A stretch of DNA of 64,000 nucleotides from PoT sp049331405 (GTDB taxonomy: Bacteria > Planctomycetota > Planctomycetia > Isosphaerales > Isosphaeraceae): assembly GCF_049331405.1 (NCBI RefSeq), contig NZ_CP186274.1:5456001-5520000 (forward strand). The letters are read 5' to 3'. The translations under genes and the position numbers were made by a program. Position 1 is the first letter of the stretch. The number at the start of each line of letters is the position of its first letter. Positions 36,703-44,053 of the stretch are shown here, piece after piece. The notes below the pieces were generated by a model. It ran no database searches. It saw only the letters and a program-made list of their open reading frames with translations, and had not been told where the DNA came from.

Positions 36703-38947
36703 CCTTCCGGTAAGTCTTCTCATTCGAGGGCTTCATCAGCAGCACGCGAGGATTCACGTCGAAGGCCTCCCCCGCAGGCCTCCCCGTCGCGTTGCGCGGC
36801 GGTTCATACTCCCGAATCGCGTGCCTCGCCTCGAGCCAGGCCAGACCCCGGGAGAGCCCATTGGGATCTACGTCAAATCGCCGGTCGAGGTCCCGTTTCA
36901 GCTCGCGGAGCGTGAAACGCGGGCGACGCTTCCGGAGGATCCATTCGAGGATCGCGCGGCCATCGGCCCCCCCTTCGATGCCTCCCACCATCGCGGCGAG
37001 CACCTTGCGGAAGTGCGCCTTGAAGTATTCGCAAACCTTGATGGCACGCTGGACCGTGGCGGCGTCGATCGTCTCAACGTCGGCCTCTTTCTTCCCGCAG
37101 GCCCAATGCAGTTCGTGAAGGATGAGGATGAGCTTGGGCAGGTGCCCGCAGAACTTCGACCAGGCCGGCCGGAGTCGGGGGTTGAAGTCGCTGCGCTCGG
37201 TCTCGCCCATGTGCTCGACGATCCATTTCTCATAAGGCTTCCGGGCGGCAGCCGAGAGCTTGCGGACGTGAGGCCTTTCGAAGCCATGCTGATCAATCGC
37301 GAGGCCCCGATTCCAGAGCCGCTTGAGGGCGGTCCTCCACGTCTTCACGTTCGCGTCTTCCAGGCCACGCCAATGGAACTCGAATTTCACGGGCTCCGGG
37401 AAGGCGTACAGGAACCGATCGACGAAGCCGTCTACGACTTCCTTCCCCTGGAATTGGTCGGCCATCAGTGAGAGCTTGCCGGGCACGACGTTACCGGCGA
37501 TCGCCATGAACGGATTGGGGGCGTAGCAGCGATCCTGCCCCTTGCGATCGCTGTCGAAGGGCGTCCCGTTGTAGAGGGATAGCCAATTATCTCGGTCGTT
37601 CCCGCTCCCTCCCTTATACTGGTTCATGCCGGCGATGAGGCCGGAGAGCTCATCTTGGACGTTGATGAGGCCCCGGGGGTTGTCTTGCAGGATCGGGCCG
37701 AGGGACTCGAAGGTCACGTTGCGAACCGAGATCCGCCTCGCCGGCGGTGCCTCGCCCATTTTGATGGGTTTGCCCGCAGCCGTCTTTTTATCTCCCGCCT
37801 TGACCGAAGACTTCCCGAGACGCTTCAACGTATCCGCATTGGCCTTCTCCATCTCGGCCTTCATTTTCTCCTCTAAATGCTCGATGTAGAGCTCCTTATT
37901 GATGACGGTGATCGGGTCGAGCGCCGCCTCGAGCGCGTGAGATTTCGCGGTCCCCGAGTCGGCGACGACGGCAACCCAGAGATTCGCGGGTTGAAGCCAC
38001 GAGCTCTTGACCTGGAGTAGCACCGATCGCCCGATCGCGGCCCCCACGGCGACCAGTGCGGGGGCGGCGATGAAATCGGGAGGGCATGGATACGTCTTCG
38101 CGCCGTCTTTGATAAGGGCGACGAGCGAGGCCGGCAGGACGTCGAGCGGGAAAGGTACGGTCGGCTCGGCCCCCTCCAGCTCCGGCTCCTGCCAGGTCGA
38201 GTCATCGTCCAGCCCCACGAGCGAGGCGATTCGCGACTCGATCCGGCTCGACAGCTCGCGATCGGACAGCCCACGGCTCACATCCGAGACGAGGGCGCTC
38301 GCCTCGCGCTGGACATGCCGGAGCCGCGAGTTGCGGCGCAGGCCCTCGGCGACCATCCGGAACTTGACCGTGTCGACGACGCTGGCGAAGACGCTCACGA
38401 TCGCGGCGAGGATCTCGGCCCGGTCCTCGGCCGACCTCCCCCGGCCCGCGTGCTCGGCCAGCTTCGAGGCCTCGACCGGATCGCCCTGCCTGCCAAGGTC
38501 GACGATCGCGGCGAACAGCTCGGGATGCCACTCTTGGCCCAGGTCGCTCCCGTCCAGGATCGAGAGGACTTCGGGAATGACCTCCGGCTTGCTCGCCATC
38601 GTGGCGAGCAATTCCCGCTCGGCCCCGACGTCGTGGGGCATGAGCGCCGGCGGCGGGAACGGGACGGATGACTTGCCCCGGGCCCGGCCGGATGGCTTGC
38701 CCATCGGAGGCAGGCCGGGCGCGTACGCCGCGATCGTGACAACGTCGGCCGGGCTCCCGGTCGAGGCCCCGAGCTCGAGCAACCCGTTCTCGCTCGCCCA
38801 GATGGTCGCCTTGGCCCGGTCGGCCCCTCGCGCCTCGGGATCGCGGAGGATCGCCGAATAGGTCTCGAAGTCGGCCCGGTCGACCCCTTCCTTCATCGCG
38901 AGCTCGATGGGCTCGAACCTCACCGCCTTTGCCTTGGCCTTCCTCAT
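36674..38947 (-). CDS. Phage/plasmid replication protein with DnaB-N and DUF3987 domains
   Basis: 757 residues. After a 100-residue leader, residues 103-210 resemble the DnaB helicase N-terminal domain (PHDVGAERELLATMASKP). Residues 265 onward match DUF3987 primase/helicase-like proteins, with a P-loop variant DSGTAKS at 330-336. It probably unwinds or initiates at the adjacent iteron array. Its ATG overlaps the TGA of the 88-residue ORF (ATGA), so its translation should depend on that ORF. An in-frame extension to 39292 is discarded because it is Arg-rich and crosses the leader hairpin. Confidence 0.8.
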   Translation of the reverse strand: MRKAKAKAVRFEPIELAMKEGVDRADFETYSAILRDPEARGADRAKATIWASENGLLELGASTGSPADVVTIAAYAPGLPPMGKPSGRARGKSSVPFPPPALMPHDVGAERELLATMASKPEVIPEVLSILDGSDLGQEWHPELFAAIVDLGRQGDPVEASKLAEHAGRGRSAEDRAEILAAIVSVFASVVDTVKFRMVAEGLRRNSRLRHVQREASALVSDVSRGLSDRELSSRIESRIASLVGLDDDSTWQEPELEGAEPTVPFPLDVLPASLVALIKDGAKTYPCPPDFIAAPALVAVGAAIGRSVLLQVKSSWLQPANLWVAVVADSGTAKSHALEAALDPITVINKELYIEHLEEKMKAEMEKANADTLKRLGKSSVKAGDKKTAAGKPIKMGEAPPARRISVRNVTFESLGPILQDNPRGLINVQDELSGLIAGMNQYKGGSGNDRDNWLSLYNGTPFDSDRKGQDRCYAPNPFMAIAGNVVPGKLSLMADQFQGKEVVDGFVDRFLYAFPEPVKFEFHWRGLEDANVKTWRTALKRLWNRGLAIDQHGFERPHVRKLSAAARKPYEKWIVEHMGETERSDFNPRLRPAWSKFCGHLPKLILILHELHWACGKKEADVETIDAATVQRAIKVCEYFKAHFRKVLAAMVGGIEGGADGRAILEWILRKRRPRFTLRELKRDLDRRFDVDPNGLSRGLAWLEARHAIREYEPPRNATGRPAGEAFDVNPRVLLMKPSNEKTYRKGADKTKKRA

Positions 38948-39210
38948 GCGCGGCCCCCTTCCTTCGCGAAGAGGGGACCGGCCGGGGGAAGCTCGGCCTC
39001 GGCCGAGATGACGACGGAATCGGTCCACGCCGGCCAGCGATTGGCGTCGACGGGCGCGGCGAACGCGACACGGCGAGTCCACGCCGGCCAGGCGTGATGG
39101 GACTCGGCCTTCAACGCGGCCTGGAATGAGAGATCCGGGAAGGCCTTGCGGACGGCATGGCGCAGCGGCGCCGGCGAGGACATTGAGTCCCCGCGAACGA
39201 TCTTCGACAT
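38944..39210 (-). CDS. Small ORF coupled to the replication gene
   Basis: 88 residues beginning MSKIVRGDSM. It contains two Trp/Pro segments of similar form (HAWPAWTRRVAF and NRWPAWTDSVVI), so half of it is an internal repeat. AAGG lies about 11 nt before the ATG. The ORF ends in ATGA overlap with the replication gene. It may be a leader peptide whose translation opens the rep start, as in IncFII/IncI plasmids, or a small DNA-binding partner. No family recognised. Confidence 0.6.
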   Translation of the reverse strand: MSKIVRGDSMSSPAPLRHAVRKAFPDLSFQAALKAESHHAWPAWTRRVAFAAPVDANRWPAWTDSVVISAEAELPPAGPLFAKEGGRA

Positions 39211-39628
39211 CTGACACTGACCTTTCGCTTTGGCGGCGAAACCGGGCGCAAACTTTCTCAGGGTGTGAGCCCGAACATCGACGCGGAACCAAGAAAGAAC
39301 CGAGGGAGCAAAGAGAACCTTCGCCGGAGCGCGCTACCCATTAGCCGCCGGCGAAGGCCCATCGGCGATGCCACGCATCGCCGAAGACACTGTCGCGAGA
39401 CCGATCTAAGTCGATCGAGGGTTGGATAGCACTCGGCCCATTCAAGCTATCCCGATCTCGCGTTGCCTTCAATGGCACTGATTGCTTGATGGAGGTCGAT
39501 CCAGTAGACTCGCCCCCTTCGGCGTGAGCATCACCACGCGACAAACCGAACCGGGGGTAACTCCCCGATTCCCTGCGCCCTCGTCGGAGTGTGATGCCTC
39601 CGCCGAGGGCGTTTGCATTTGGACTTCG
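39211..39628. promoter_or_regulatory. Structured leader of the replication operon
   Basis: No gene seen. Three hairpins occur in the leftward leader. The first is TCGGCGATG/CATCGCCGA (39362-39384). The second is CCTTCGCCGG/CCGGCGAAGG (39318-39357). The third, nearest the start, has stem CGGGC (39243-39247) with GCCCG (39269-39273) and a loop containing the 18-nt sequence complementary to the candidate small RNA. A possible leftward promoter is TTGAAG (39482-39477), 17 nt, TAGCTT (39459-39454). Confidence 0.5.
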
Positions 39629-40282
39629 ATGCCAGGCGACGTCATCCGTTCCAAGATCGCGGGAGTGACCTTCACCAACGGCGACGGGACCCGAAGGCAG
39701 GATCTGATCAGGGCCTATTGCCGGCCCGGCCTCAGGCTCGGTGTGGTGATCGAATGGGACAACCCCCATGCCACGGAGAGCGCGGCGATAGCCCTCTGTC
39801 TCGAGGACGGGAGGCAGTTGGGATACGTCCGGAACAATGACCGGCTCGTCGCCAGGCTCCTCGCGCACCTGGTGGGCGGCGGCTCCTTGGAGGTGCGCGT
39901 TCTGCAAGTCACCGGCGGCGAGGGAGACAAGGAGAACCTCGGGGTCAACATCGAGATCAGGCTGTTGTCCTCGAGCGAGAAGCCCCGTCCGGCGGGCCAC
40001 GAATCCGACGACTCTTGGGAGAGGGCCTTGAGCGCGGAGACCCAGCCTGCGGGCTACGACTTCAACGCCTCGCGTAAGGCGCCGGATGGATGTCTCGCGG
40101 GCTGCCTGCCCTCGCTCTTGATCGTCCTTTCCTTGCCGATCACTCTCCCCTTCGCCGCGATCCGGCGAGCCCCGGCGGCGTACCGACGGCTCCCCGAGTG
40201 GGCACGCCCGATCGTGTGGGGACTCGGCGCGGGCCTGGCGTTCCTGCTCCTTGTGATCCTCCTTCGCTCCGGGAGGAAGTGA
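39629..40282 (+). CDS. HIRAN-domain protein with C-terminal membrane segments
   Basis: 217 residues from the ATG at 39629. The start may be upstream, as a GTG or an ATG near 39482 is possible. Residues about 7-95 match a HIRAN domain (SKIAGVTFTNGDGTRRQDLI ... LGYVRNNDRLVARLLAHL), known from HLTF/Rad5-like helicases and some phage proteins as a DNA-end or damaged-DNA binding module. One or two hydrophobic segments follow (LPSLLIVLSLPITLPFA and VWGLGAGLAFLLLVILL). A HIRAN domain tied to the membrane is unusual. It is flanked by leftward genes. Confidence 0.65.
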   Translation: MPGDVIRSKIAGVTFTNGDGTRRQDLIRAYCRPGLRLGVVIEWDNPHATESAAIALCLEDGRQLGYVRNNDRLVARLLAHLVGGGSLEVRVLQVTGGEGDKENLGVNIEIRLLSSSEKPRPAGHESDDSWERALSAETQPAGYDFNASRKAPDGCLAGCLPSLLIVLSLPITLPFAAIRRAPAAYRRLPEWARPIVWGLGAGLAFLLLVILLRSGRK

Positions 40283-40363
40283 TTTCACGCCGGGCGAAAG
40301 CTCCTTGAACCCTGGTCCCGTTGAGCCGATGATGGATTCGTCCGAACCGCTATGCACGTCACG

Positions 40364-40388
40364 CCGCTCGAGGAGCGTCCTCGAGCGG
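40364..40388. terminator. Terminator between convergent phage genes
   Basis: CCGCTCGAGGA-GCG-TCCTCGAGCGG is a perfect 11-bp hairpin with a 3-nt loop, followed on the plus strand by TTTATCATTTC. It ends the HIRAN gene transcript and lies directly after the last gene of the leftward small-gene operon. Confidence 0.75.
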
Positions 40389-40392
40389 TTTA

Positions 40393-40635
40393 TCATTTCG
40401 AACGCCAGGCCTTGAGCTCGACCGGCTTCCGAGCGACCACGTAGCCGAAGGCGATGAGTCGTTCGACGACCACATCCCAAGGCCCCTCGAGCTCCGTCCG
40501 CAAGCCGTTCGCGTCGAGACAGACCACCCGCATCCGTTTCGCCGGTTGAAACACCAGCTCGACGAACGGAGTGCGCCGGAAGTCGAAGCCGTATTCTTGC
40601 GGCTCGAGCGATATCGTGAGCATAGGCTTTTCCAT
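40393..40635 (-). CDS. Small phage protein
   Basis: 80 residues, soluble, no family recognised (LTISLEPQEYGFDFRRTPFVELVF near the N-terminus suggests a beta-rich fold). Last gene of a leftward operon of eight small genes (42816 to 40393) that mostly overlap or abut. Such blocks of early phage genes often hold host-takeover or anti-defence functions, which cannot be judged here. Confidence 0.55.
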   Translation of the reverse strand: MEKPMLTISLEPQEYGFDFRRTPFVELVFQPAKRMRVVCLDANGLRTELEGPWDVVVERLIAFGYVVARKPVELKAWRSK

Positions 40636-40647
40636 GATGCGGCTCCA

Positions 40648-40947
40648 TCAAAGGCCGACCTCCGTCCTGTGATCCTCGATCCAAGCGTTTGCTTTGGCGA
40701 GCTTGCTCTCGCTCGCCTTGAGGCATGCTCGGGCGTCGGCGATCTCGCGGCCGAGGACCGCGAGCCAGGCGTCGGCGGCTTCGTCATAGGTCGGATGGTA
40801 AGAGCCGAATTGGTTTCGGCGATTGACGCGTTGAGTCGTCTTGCCTTCCTTCAACTCGGCGTAGCACTTCGAGCTCGAGACGACCGTCACTCGCTCGATG
40901 CGATGCGAGAGCAGGTTGCAATAGAACCAGGTCTGTTCAGCTCCCAT
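40648..40947 (-). CDS. Small phage protein
   Basis: 99 residues. The C-terminal half is helical (ADAWLAVLGREIADARACLKASESKLAKANAWIEDH). It starts inside the end of the upstream gene (11-nt overlap), so translation is coupled. No family recognised. Confidence 0.55.
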   Translation of the reverse strand: MGAEQTWFYCNLLSHRIERVTVVSSSKCYAELKEGKTTQRVNRRNQFGSYHPTYDEAADAWLAVLGREIADARACLKASESKLAKANAWIEDHRTEVGL

Positions 40948-41206
40948 TCTCGGCCTTCCATTTCATGAGGACCTGATAGAGCGAGCCGGCCATGAGATGA
41001 TCTCGAATCGCATCGTCCCGAAGCGGACACCAGTCGGGCGTATCCCATCGGGTATCGCCGACGCGTTTCTTGCCGCCGCATTGGGGATGCGTGCAATAGA
41101 CGTCGCTCCCCGAGTCGCCTTGGACTCGGTAGCTCTCGGAAGTCTCATGCTTGCAGTTGAAGCATGAGAGGACGATGCGAACCGAAGGCCCGTTCGTCTG
41201 GCTCAA
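40937..41206 (-). CDS. Small zinc-ribbon-like phage protein
   Basis: 89 residues with two Cys pairs that could bind zinc: CFNC at about 15-18 and CTHPQC near 38-43, plus CPLRDD. A 4-nt overlap with the upstream gene indicates coupling. Probably nucleic-acid or protein binding; no named family. Confidence 0.6.
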   Translation of the reverse strand: MSQTNGPSVRIVLSCFNCKHETSESYRVQGDSGSDVYCTHPQCGGKKRVGDTRWDTPDWCPLRDDAIRDHLMAGSLYQVLMKWKAENGS

Positions 41207-41493
41207 CCTTCACCCCCCTCGACGCCGACCAGGTCGACGCGCATTTGAATTGAGATCCTCTCCCGGATGCACGTCTTGACCAGGTACTTCCAGCCGGGCG
41301 AGCCGTGCGACACGGAGACGGGTACGTTGCCGAGGCCGATCGCCTCGAGCAGCTTGGCATCGACCTTCCGGCGAGGCACGTACCTCGGCGGAAGGCCCCG
41401 GCGGATGGGCGGTACCAGGGCGAGCGAGAGTTGCCGGCGAGGCTCGTCGGAGAGGTCATGAGTCACACGGTCGACCTTATGACGTTTGGCCAT
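41203..41493 (-). CDS. Small phage protein
   Basis: 96 residues from the ATG at 41493 (MAKRHKVDRVTHDL). Basic N-terminus, predicted mixed fold with YVPRRKVDAKLLEAIGLGNVP. It overlaps the upstream gene by 17 nt and the downstream one by 4 nt. Not recognised. Confidence 0.55.
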   Translation of the reverse strand: MAKRHKVDRVTHDLSDEPRRQLSLALVPPIRRGLPPRYVPRRKVDAKLLEAIGLGNVPVSVSHGSPGWKYLVKTCIRERISIQMRVDLVGVEGGEG

Positions 41494-41749
41494 CGCTCTC
41501 GACCTCCACCTTGAACGGCTCGACGTTGGCGAGGACATACACGATTTTGTTTTCGGGCCCGGCGTAGCGGGTCTGACGCCATGCGTCCTCGAAGTCGAAG
41601 ACGCCGGCCAGGTCCTCGCTCCTCGCGTACCCCTTGCCTTCGGGCGCCCACCACAACTCATGACGTCCCGACCAGATTCGGACCTGCCTACCCTCCAAGT
41701 GACGTCGCATCGAAGGCACGAGATTGATTGAGTTGAGAGCGATCCTCAC
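41477..41749 (-). CDS. Small phage protein
   Basis: 90 residues. Contains WWAPEGKGYARSEDLAGVFDFEDA, reminiscent of small beta-rich phage proteins. It overlaps the upstream gene by 4 nt. Not recognised. Confidence 0.55.
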   Translation of the reverse strand: MRIALNSINLVPSMRRHLEGRQVRIWSGRHELWWAPEGKGYARSEDLAGVFDFEDAWRQTRYAGPENKIVYVLANVEPFKVEVESDGQTS

Positions 41750-41946
41750 GATGAGCTCTCCTCATCGCTCGTGACTTCGCCACCGAACAACGTCGGCTGG
41801 TCGATGAGCTCGTCACACGCGTTGTCGAATTCGCGCTCGAGGCGCCTCGACAGCTCGAGGACGGCCGGCGACCTATCGCGGTAATACTTGCTCTGCGCCG
41901 CCCGCATCTTCCGGCCGAGCTTGGCCAGTTGCCTTGCACTCATCAT
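41746..41946 (-). CDS. Small basic phage protein
   Basis: 66 residues starting at MMSARQLAKLGRKMRAAQS; AGGA just upstream supports this start. N-terminal basic helix, then a helical ELSRRLEREFDNACDELID segment. It starts within the last part of the upstream gene (different frame). Possibly DNA-binding; not recognised. Confidence 0.5.
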   Translation of the reverse strand: MMSARQLAKLGRKMRAAQSKYYRDRSPAVLELSRRLEREFDNACDELIDQPTLFGGEVTSDEESSS

Positions 41947-42271
41947 GTTCCTGCCCCCAATCACGGATAGCTGAGTCGAAGGCCTCTTCCATACCGGGCA
42001 GGACCCTTTGTCCTGGCAGGTCTCGGGGGAGGCTCTTGCGATGTCGTTTGTTGATGGGTTTGTGGATGCCTCGCACATACAGGGCGAACGTTTGCAGCCA
42101 GACTTTGTAGTGGTAATACCGCCGCTCGCCGAACGGGTATCCCGTCGAGACGAACCTTTCGAGCTCCCGGCCCTCGAGCCCCTCGGCCTTGCCTCGCGCG
42201 AGCGATCCGATGATTTGCTGACGAGCCGGCTCGCGACTATCGCTCTCGCGCCAGTGCCTTCGACGACGCAT
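41873..42271 (-). CDS. Small basic phage protein
   Basis: 132 residues from the ATG at 42271, which overlaps the upstream stop (TGATG). Strongly basic N-terminus (MRRRRHWRESDSREPARQQ), then HYKVWLQTFALYVRGIHKPINKRHRKS. It could bind nucleic acid. Its last 74 nt overlap the next gene in another frame, an unusually long overlap. Confidence 0.5.
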   Translation of the reverse strand: MRRRRHWRESDSREPARQQIIGSLARGKAEGLEGRELERFVSTGYPFGERRYYHYKVWLQTFALYVRGIHKPINKRHRKSLPRDLPGQRVLPGMEEAFDSAIRDWGQEHDECKATGQARPEDAGGAEQVLPR

Positions 42272-42576
42272 CACCGCATCAGCTCCCGAAGGGCGGACAA
42301 TCCTTCCGGCTCGCAATCGAGCTCGAGCATGGTGAGCAGGCTCGAGGCGGATCGGTCGTGGATCCGCCGGCGACGGCAGAACGTGAGGGCGATGAGGCCG
42401 ATGGCCAAGGCGACCTCGCCGGCTTCATAGGTCGCTTGGATGAGGCAGTCGAACGAACGGTCGAGCGACTCCTCGCGGTTCGCGACCTCTTCCGAGGCGA
42501 GGTAGCGCTCGACGAACTCGGCCTGCTTGGGCGCGTTCAGCACATGCCGAGTCGTCGGTATTGGCTTGTCCGACAT
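42271..42576 (-). CDS. Small phage protein
   Basis: 101 residues, mostly helical, Cys-containing (SFDCLIQATYEAGEVALAIGLIALTFC). The start follows the upstream gene by 3 nt. Not recognised. Confidence 0.5.
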   Translation of the reverse strand: MSDKPIPTTRHVLNAPKQAEFVERYLASEEVANREESLDRSFDCLIQATYEAGEVALAIGLIALTFCRRRRIHDRSASSLLTMLELDCEPEGLSALRELMR

Positions 42577-42579
42577 GGC

Positions 42580-42816
42580 TCAGTTCCTTTCCGGCTTGTG
42601 GAGCATGAGCTTCGAGGCCTGGCCGAATGAGAGGCCCGACGCTCGGAGCTTCCAAATCGCTCGGGACGTCCCCCGAACCGAGAGCTTGAGGCATCGGGTA
42701 TGGACGTAGCCCGACGCCTTGAAGGGCTGGACTTTGCCTTTCTTGCCGATGAGGTCCCCGAGCTGGATCTCACGTCCGCAGAAACAGCATCTCTCGCCTT
42801 GGAAATCGATCGACAT
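42580..42816 (-). CDS. Small zinc-finger-like phage protein
   Basis: 78 residues with a probable treble-clef zinc site: CCFCGREI at 10-17 and VHTRC at about 38-42, flanked by basic residues. First gene of the leftward operon of eight. Likely nucleic-acid binding. Divergent from the RHH gene at 42962. Confidence 0.6.
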   Translation of the reverse strand: MSIDFQGERCCFCGREIQLGDLIGKKGKVQPFKASGYVHTRCLKLSVRGTSRAIWKLRASGLSFGQASKLMLHKPERN

Positions 42817-42841
42817 TAGCGACCCCTATTTGGAGATGAGT

Positions 42842-42903
42842 TGGGATTAAGTCAGGACCATTTCAGGACCGGACTTGCCCCAACTTATCCCACACGCTAT
42901 AAC
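42842..42903 (+). promoter_or_regulatory. Rightward promoter with operator-like repeats
   Basis: TTGCCC at 42875-42880, 17-nt spacer, TATAAC at 42898-42903. An interrupted inverted repeat TGGGATTAAG (42842-42851) / CTTATCCCA (42884-42892) places one arm in the spacer. CAGGACC occurs twice (about 42853 and 42864). It fits a promoter autoregulated by the RHH protein encoded at 42962. Confidence 0.55.
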
Positions 42904-42961
42904 GAGTCAAGCGGTATTGGTCCCAAGTTGGTCCTTCATGAGGTACTCTTTAGGGGGTTCT

Positions 42962-43189
42962 ATGTCCCAAGTAGCCTTGAGGCCGAAGACGATGGCGAAG
43001 AAACGAGCGACGGGCGACGACGTCGCGAAGGGCGAAGGCGAGGATTTGACCCAGGTCAAAATCTTCCTCAACGCCGCGCAGCTCGATGAAGTGAAGGCGG
43101 CGGCGGACAAGCGAGGCTTGCCCGTCGCGTCGTTCGTCCGCATGGCGGCGGTGAAGGAAGCCGAGCGCGTCAAGCAGGGGAGGGATTGA
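42962..43189 (+). CDS. Ribbon-helix-helix DNA-binding protein
   Basis: 75 residues. The C-terminal 50 read as an RHH fold: LTQVKIFLNAAQLDEVKAAADKRGLPVASFVRMAAVKEA, like Arc/CopG/MobC relatives. AGGGGG 5 nt before the ATG supports this start. First of four tightly packed rightward genes; likely their repressor through the repeats at 42842-42892. Confidence 0.7.
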   Translation: MSQVALRPKTMAKKRATGDDVAKGEGEDLTQVKIFLNAAQLDEVKAAADKRGLPVASFVRMAAVKEAERVKQGRD

Positions 43190-43192
43190 CCG

Positions 43193-43477
43193 ATGGCCAC
43201 GCGGAAGGAAATCCGGGCGGCGGCTGCGGCCGAGGGCGGCGCCCGAGAGTGGACGGCCGAGATCCTCAAGGATGGGATGACGCTCTATGCGTGGATGGCC
43301 TACAACCGGGCATACGACACGTACGCGACCGACCGTCTCGAGCATGCTCGGCTGTTCCGCTCCGAGGCCGAGGTCGACGCGTGGGCGGTGCGCCTCGGCG
43401 TGCCCAATGCCAGGCCTATCCGGGTTCGGGGCGAGGAGCCCGCGAAGCCGGCACTCTCGAGAGCGAGGACCAAATGA
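43193..43477 (+). CDS. Small phage protein
   Basis: 94 residues, basic, Ala-rich N-terminus (MATRKEIRAAAAAEGGAREW), with AYNRAYDTYATDRLEHARLF in the middle. It follows the RHH gene by 3 nt and overlaps the next gene by 4 nt. Not recognised. Confidence 0.55.
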   Translation: MATRKEIRAAAAAEGGAREWTAEILKDGMTLYAWMAYNRAYDTYATDRLEHARLFRSEAEVDAWAVRLGVPNARPIRVRGEEPAKPALSRARTK

Positions 43478-43734
43478 CCCATCTCACGCACCCGACGAAG
43501 GCGAGCCTCGAGCTCGCGGCGGAACGTGCTTTGGCCTCGGCCGAAGAGGTCCTCGGCGCAGGCCTTCGCGACGACCCGGCCGAGGCGGTCGGGGCGCTCT
43601 TGCTCGGCTTGCGTTTCTATTGCCTCAAGAGGGCGGGCGGTTCCGCCTCGCTCATCGCCGAGGCTATGGGGGAGTTCACGCGGCTCGAGGACCTGGTCGA
43701 GGACCTCGACGAGCTCGAGGCCTCGAAGCCATGA
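43474..43734 (+). CDS. Small helical phage protein
   Basis: 86 residues, acidic and helical throughout (LELAAERALASAEEVLGAGLRDDPAEAVGALLLGL in parts). ATGA overlaps at both ends show coupling with its neighbours. Not recognised. Confidence 0.55.
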   Translation: MTHLTHPTKASLELAAERALASAEEVLGAGLRDDPAEAVGALLLGLRFYCLKRAGGSASLIAEAMGEFTRLEDLVEDLDELEASKP

Positions 43735-43991
43735 AGGCTTTAAAGCAGTCGAGGCATGACGACGCGATCGCCGCTCTTAGGAAACACGGCCCGATGAGAG
43801 TGACCGACTTCGGTTGGCTCTTGTGGGGGGACACTACCGAAGTACCCGACAGGGGCGAGGGTAGCCACCGGCAGAACAAGTTTGCCCGGTCGGCCGGGAA
43901 GCTACTCCGGCAGCTCGAGCGCGACGGCCGGGTATCTAAGAGGGTTCACGGGAGCTGCCATCTGTGGAGCGTCATCGAGAAGCCGGAATGA
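43731..43991 (+). CDS. Small winged-helix-like phage protein
   Basis: 86 residues. DDAIAALRKHGPMRVTDFGWLLWG followed by ARSAGKLLRQLERDGRVSKRV is the pattern of a winged HTH (helix, recognition helix, wing). It may regulate phage transcription. Last of the rightward quartet; a terminator follows at 44022. Confidence 0.6.
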   Translation: MKALKQSRHDDAIAALRKHGPMRVTDFGWLLWGDTTEVPDRGEGSHRQNKFARSAGKLLRQLERDGRVSKRVHGSCHLWSVIEKPE

Positions 43992-44021
43992 CTTCCACGT
44001 CGGCGAAATGACTTCCAACCA

Positions 44022-44053
44022 GGGACCGAGGCGAAGGCCTCCGGTCCCTTTTT
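44022..44053. terminator. Intrinsic terminator
   Basis: GGGACCGAGG and CCTCCGGTCCC pair around a short loop with a one-base bulge, followed by TTTTT. It ends the rightward quartet and touches the 3' end of the leftward gene at 44053. Confidence 0.8.

Noticed and set aside
36361..39268. The two AACTTTCTCAGGGTGTGA copies as att sites of a small inserted element
   Set aside because: Not excluded, but no recombinase lies between them and both sit in hairpin loops of opposite transcripts, which fits antisense pairing better.
38948..39292. Upstream extension of the replication gene
   Set aside because: It would read through the leader hairpin, is Arg-rich and non-conserved, and overlaps the better 88-codon frame.
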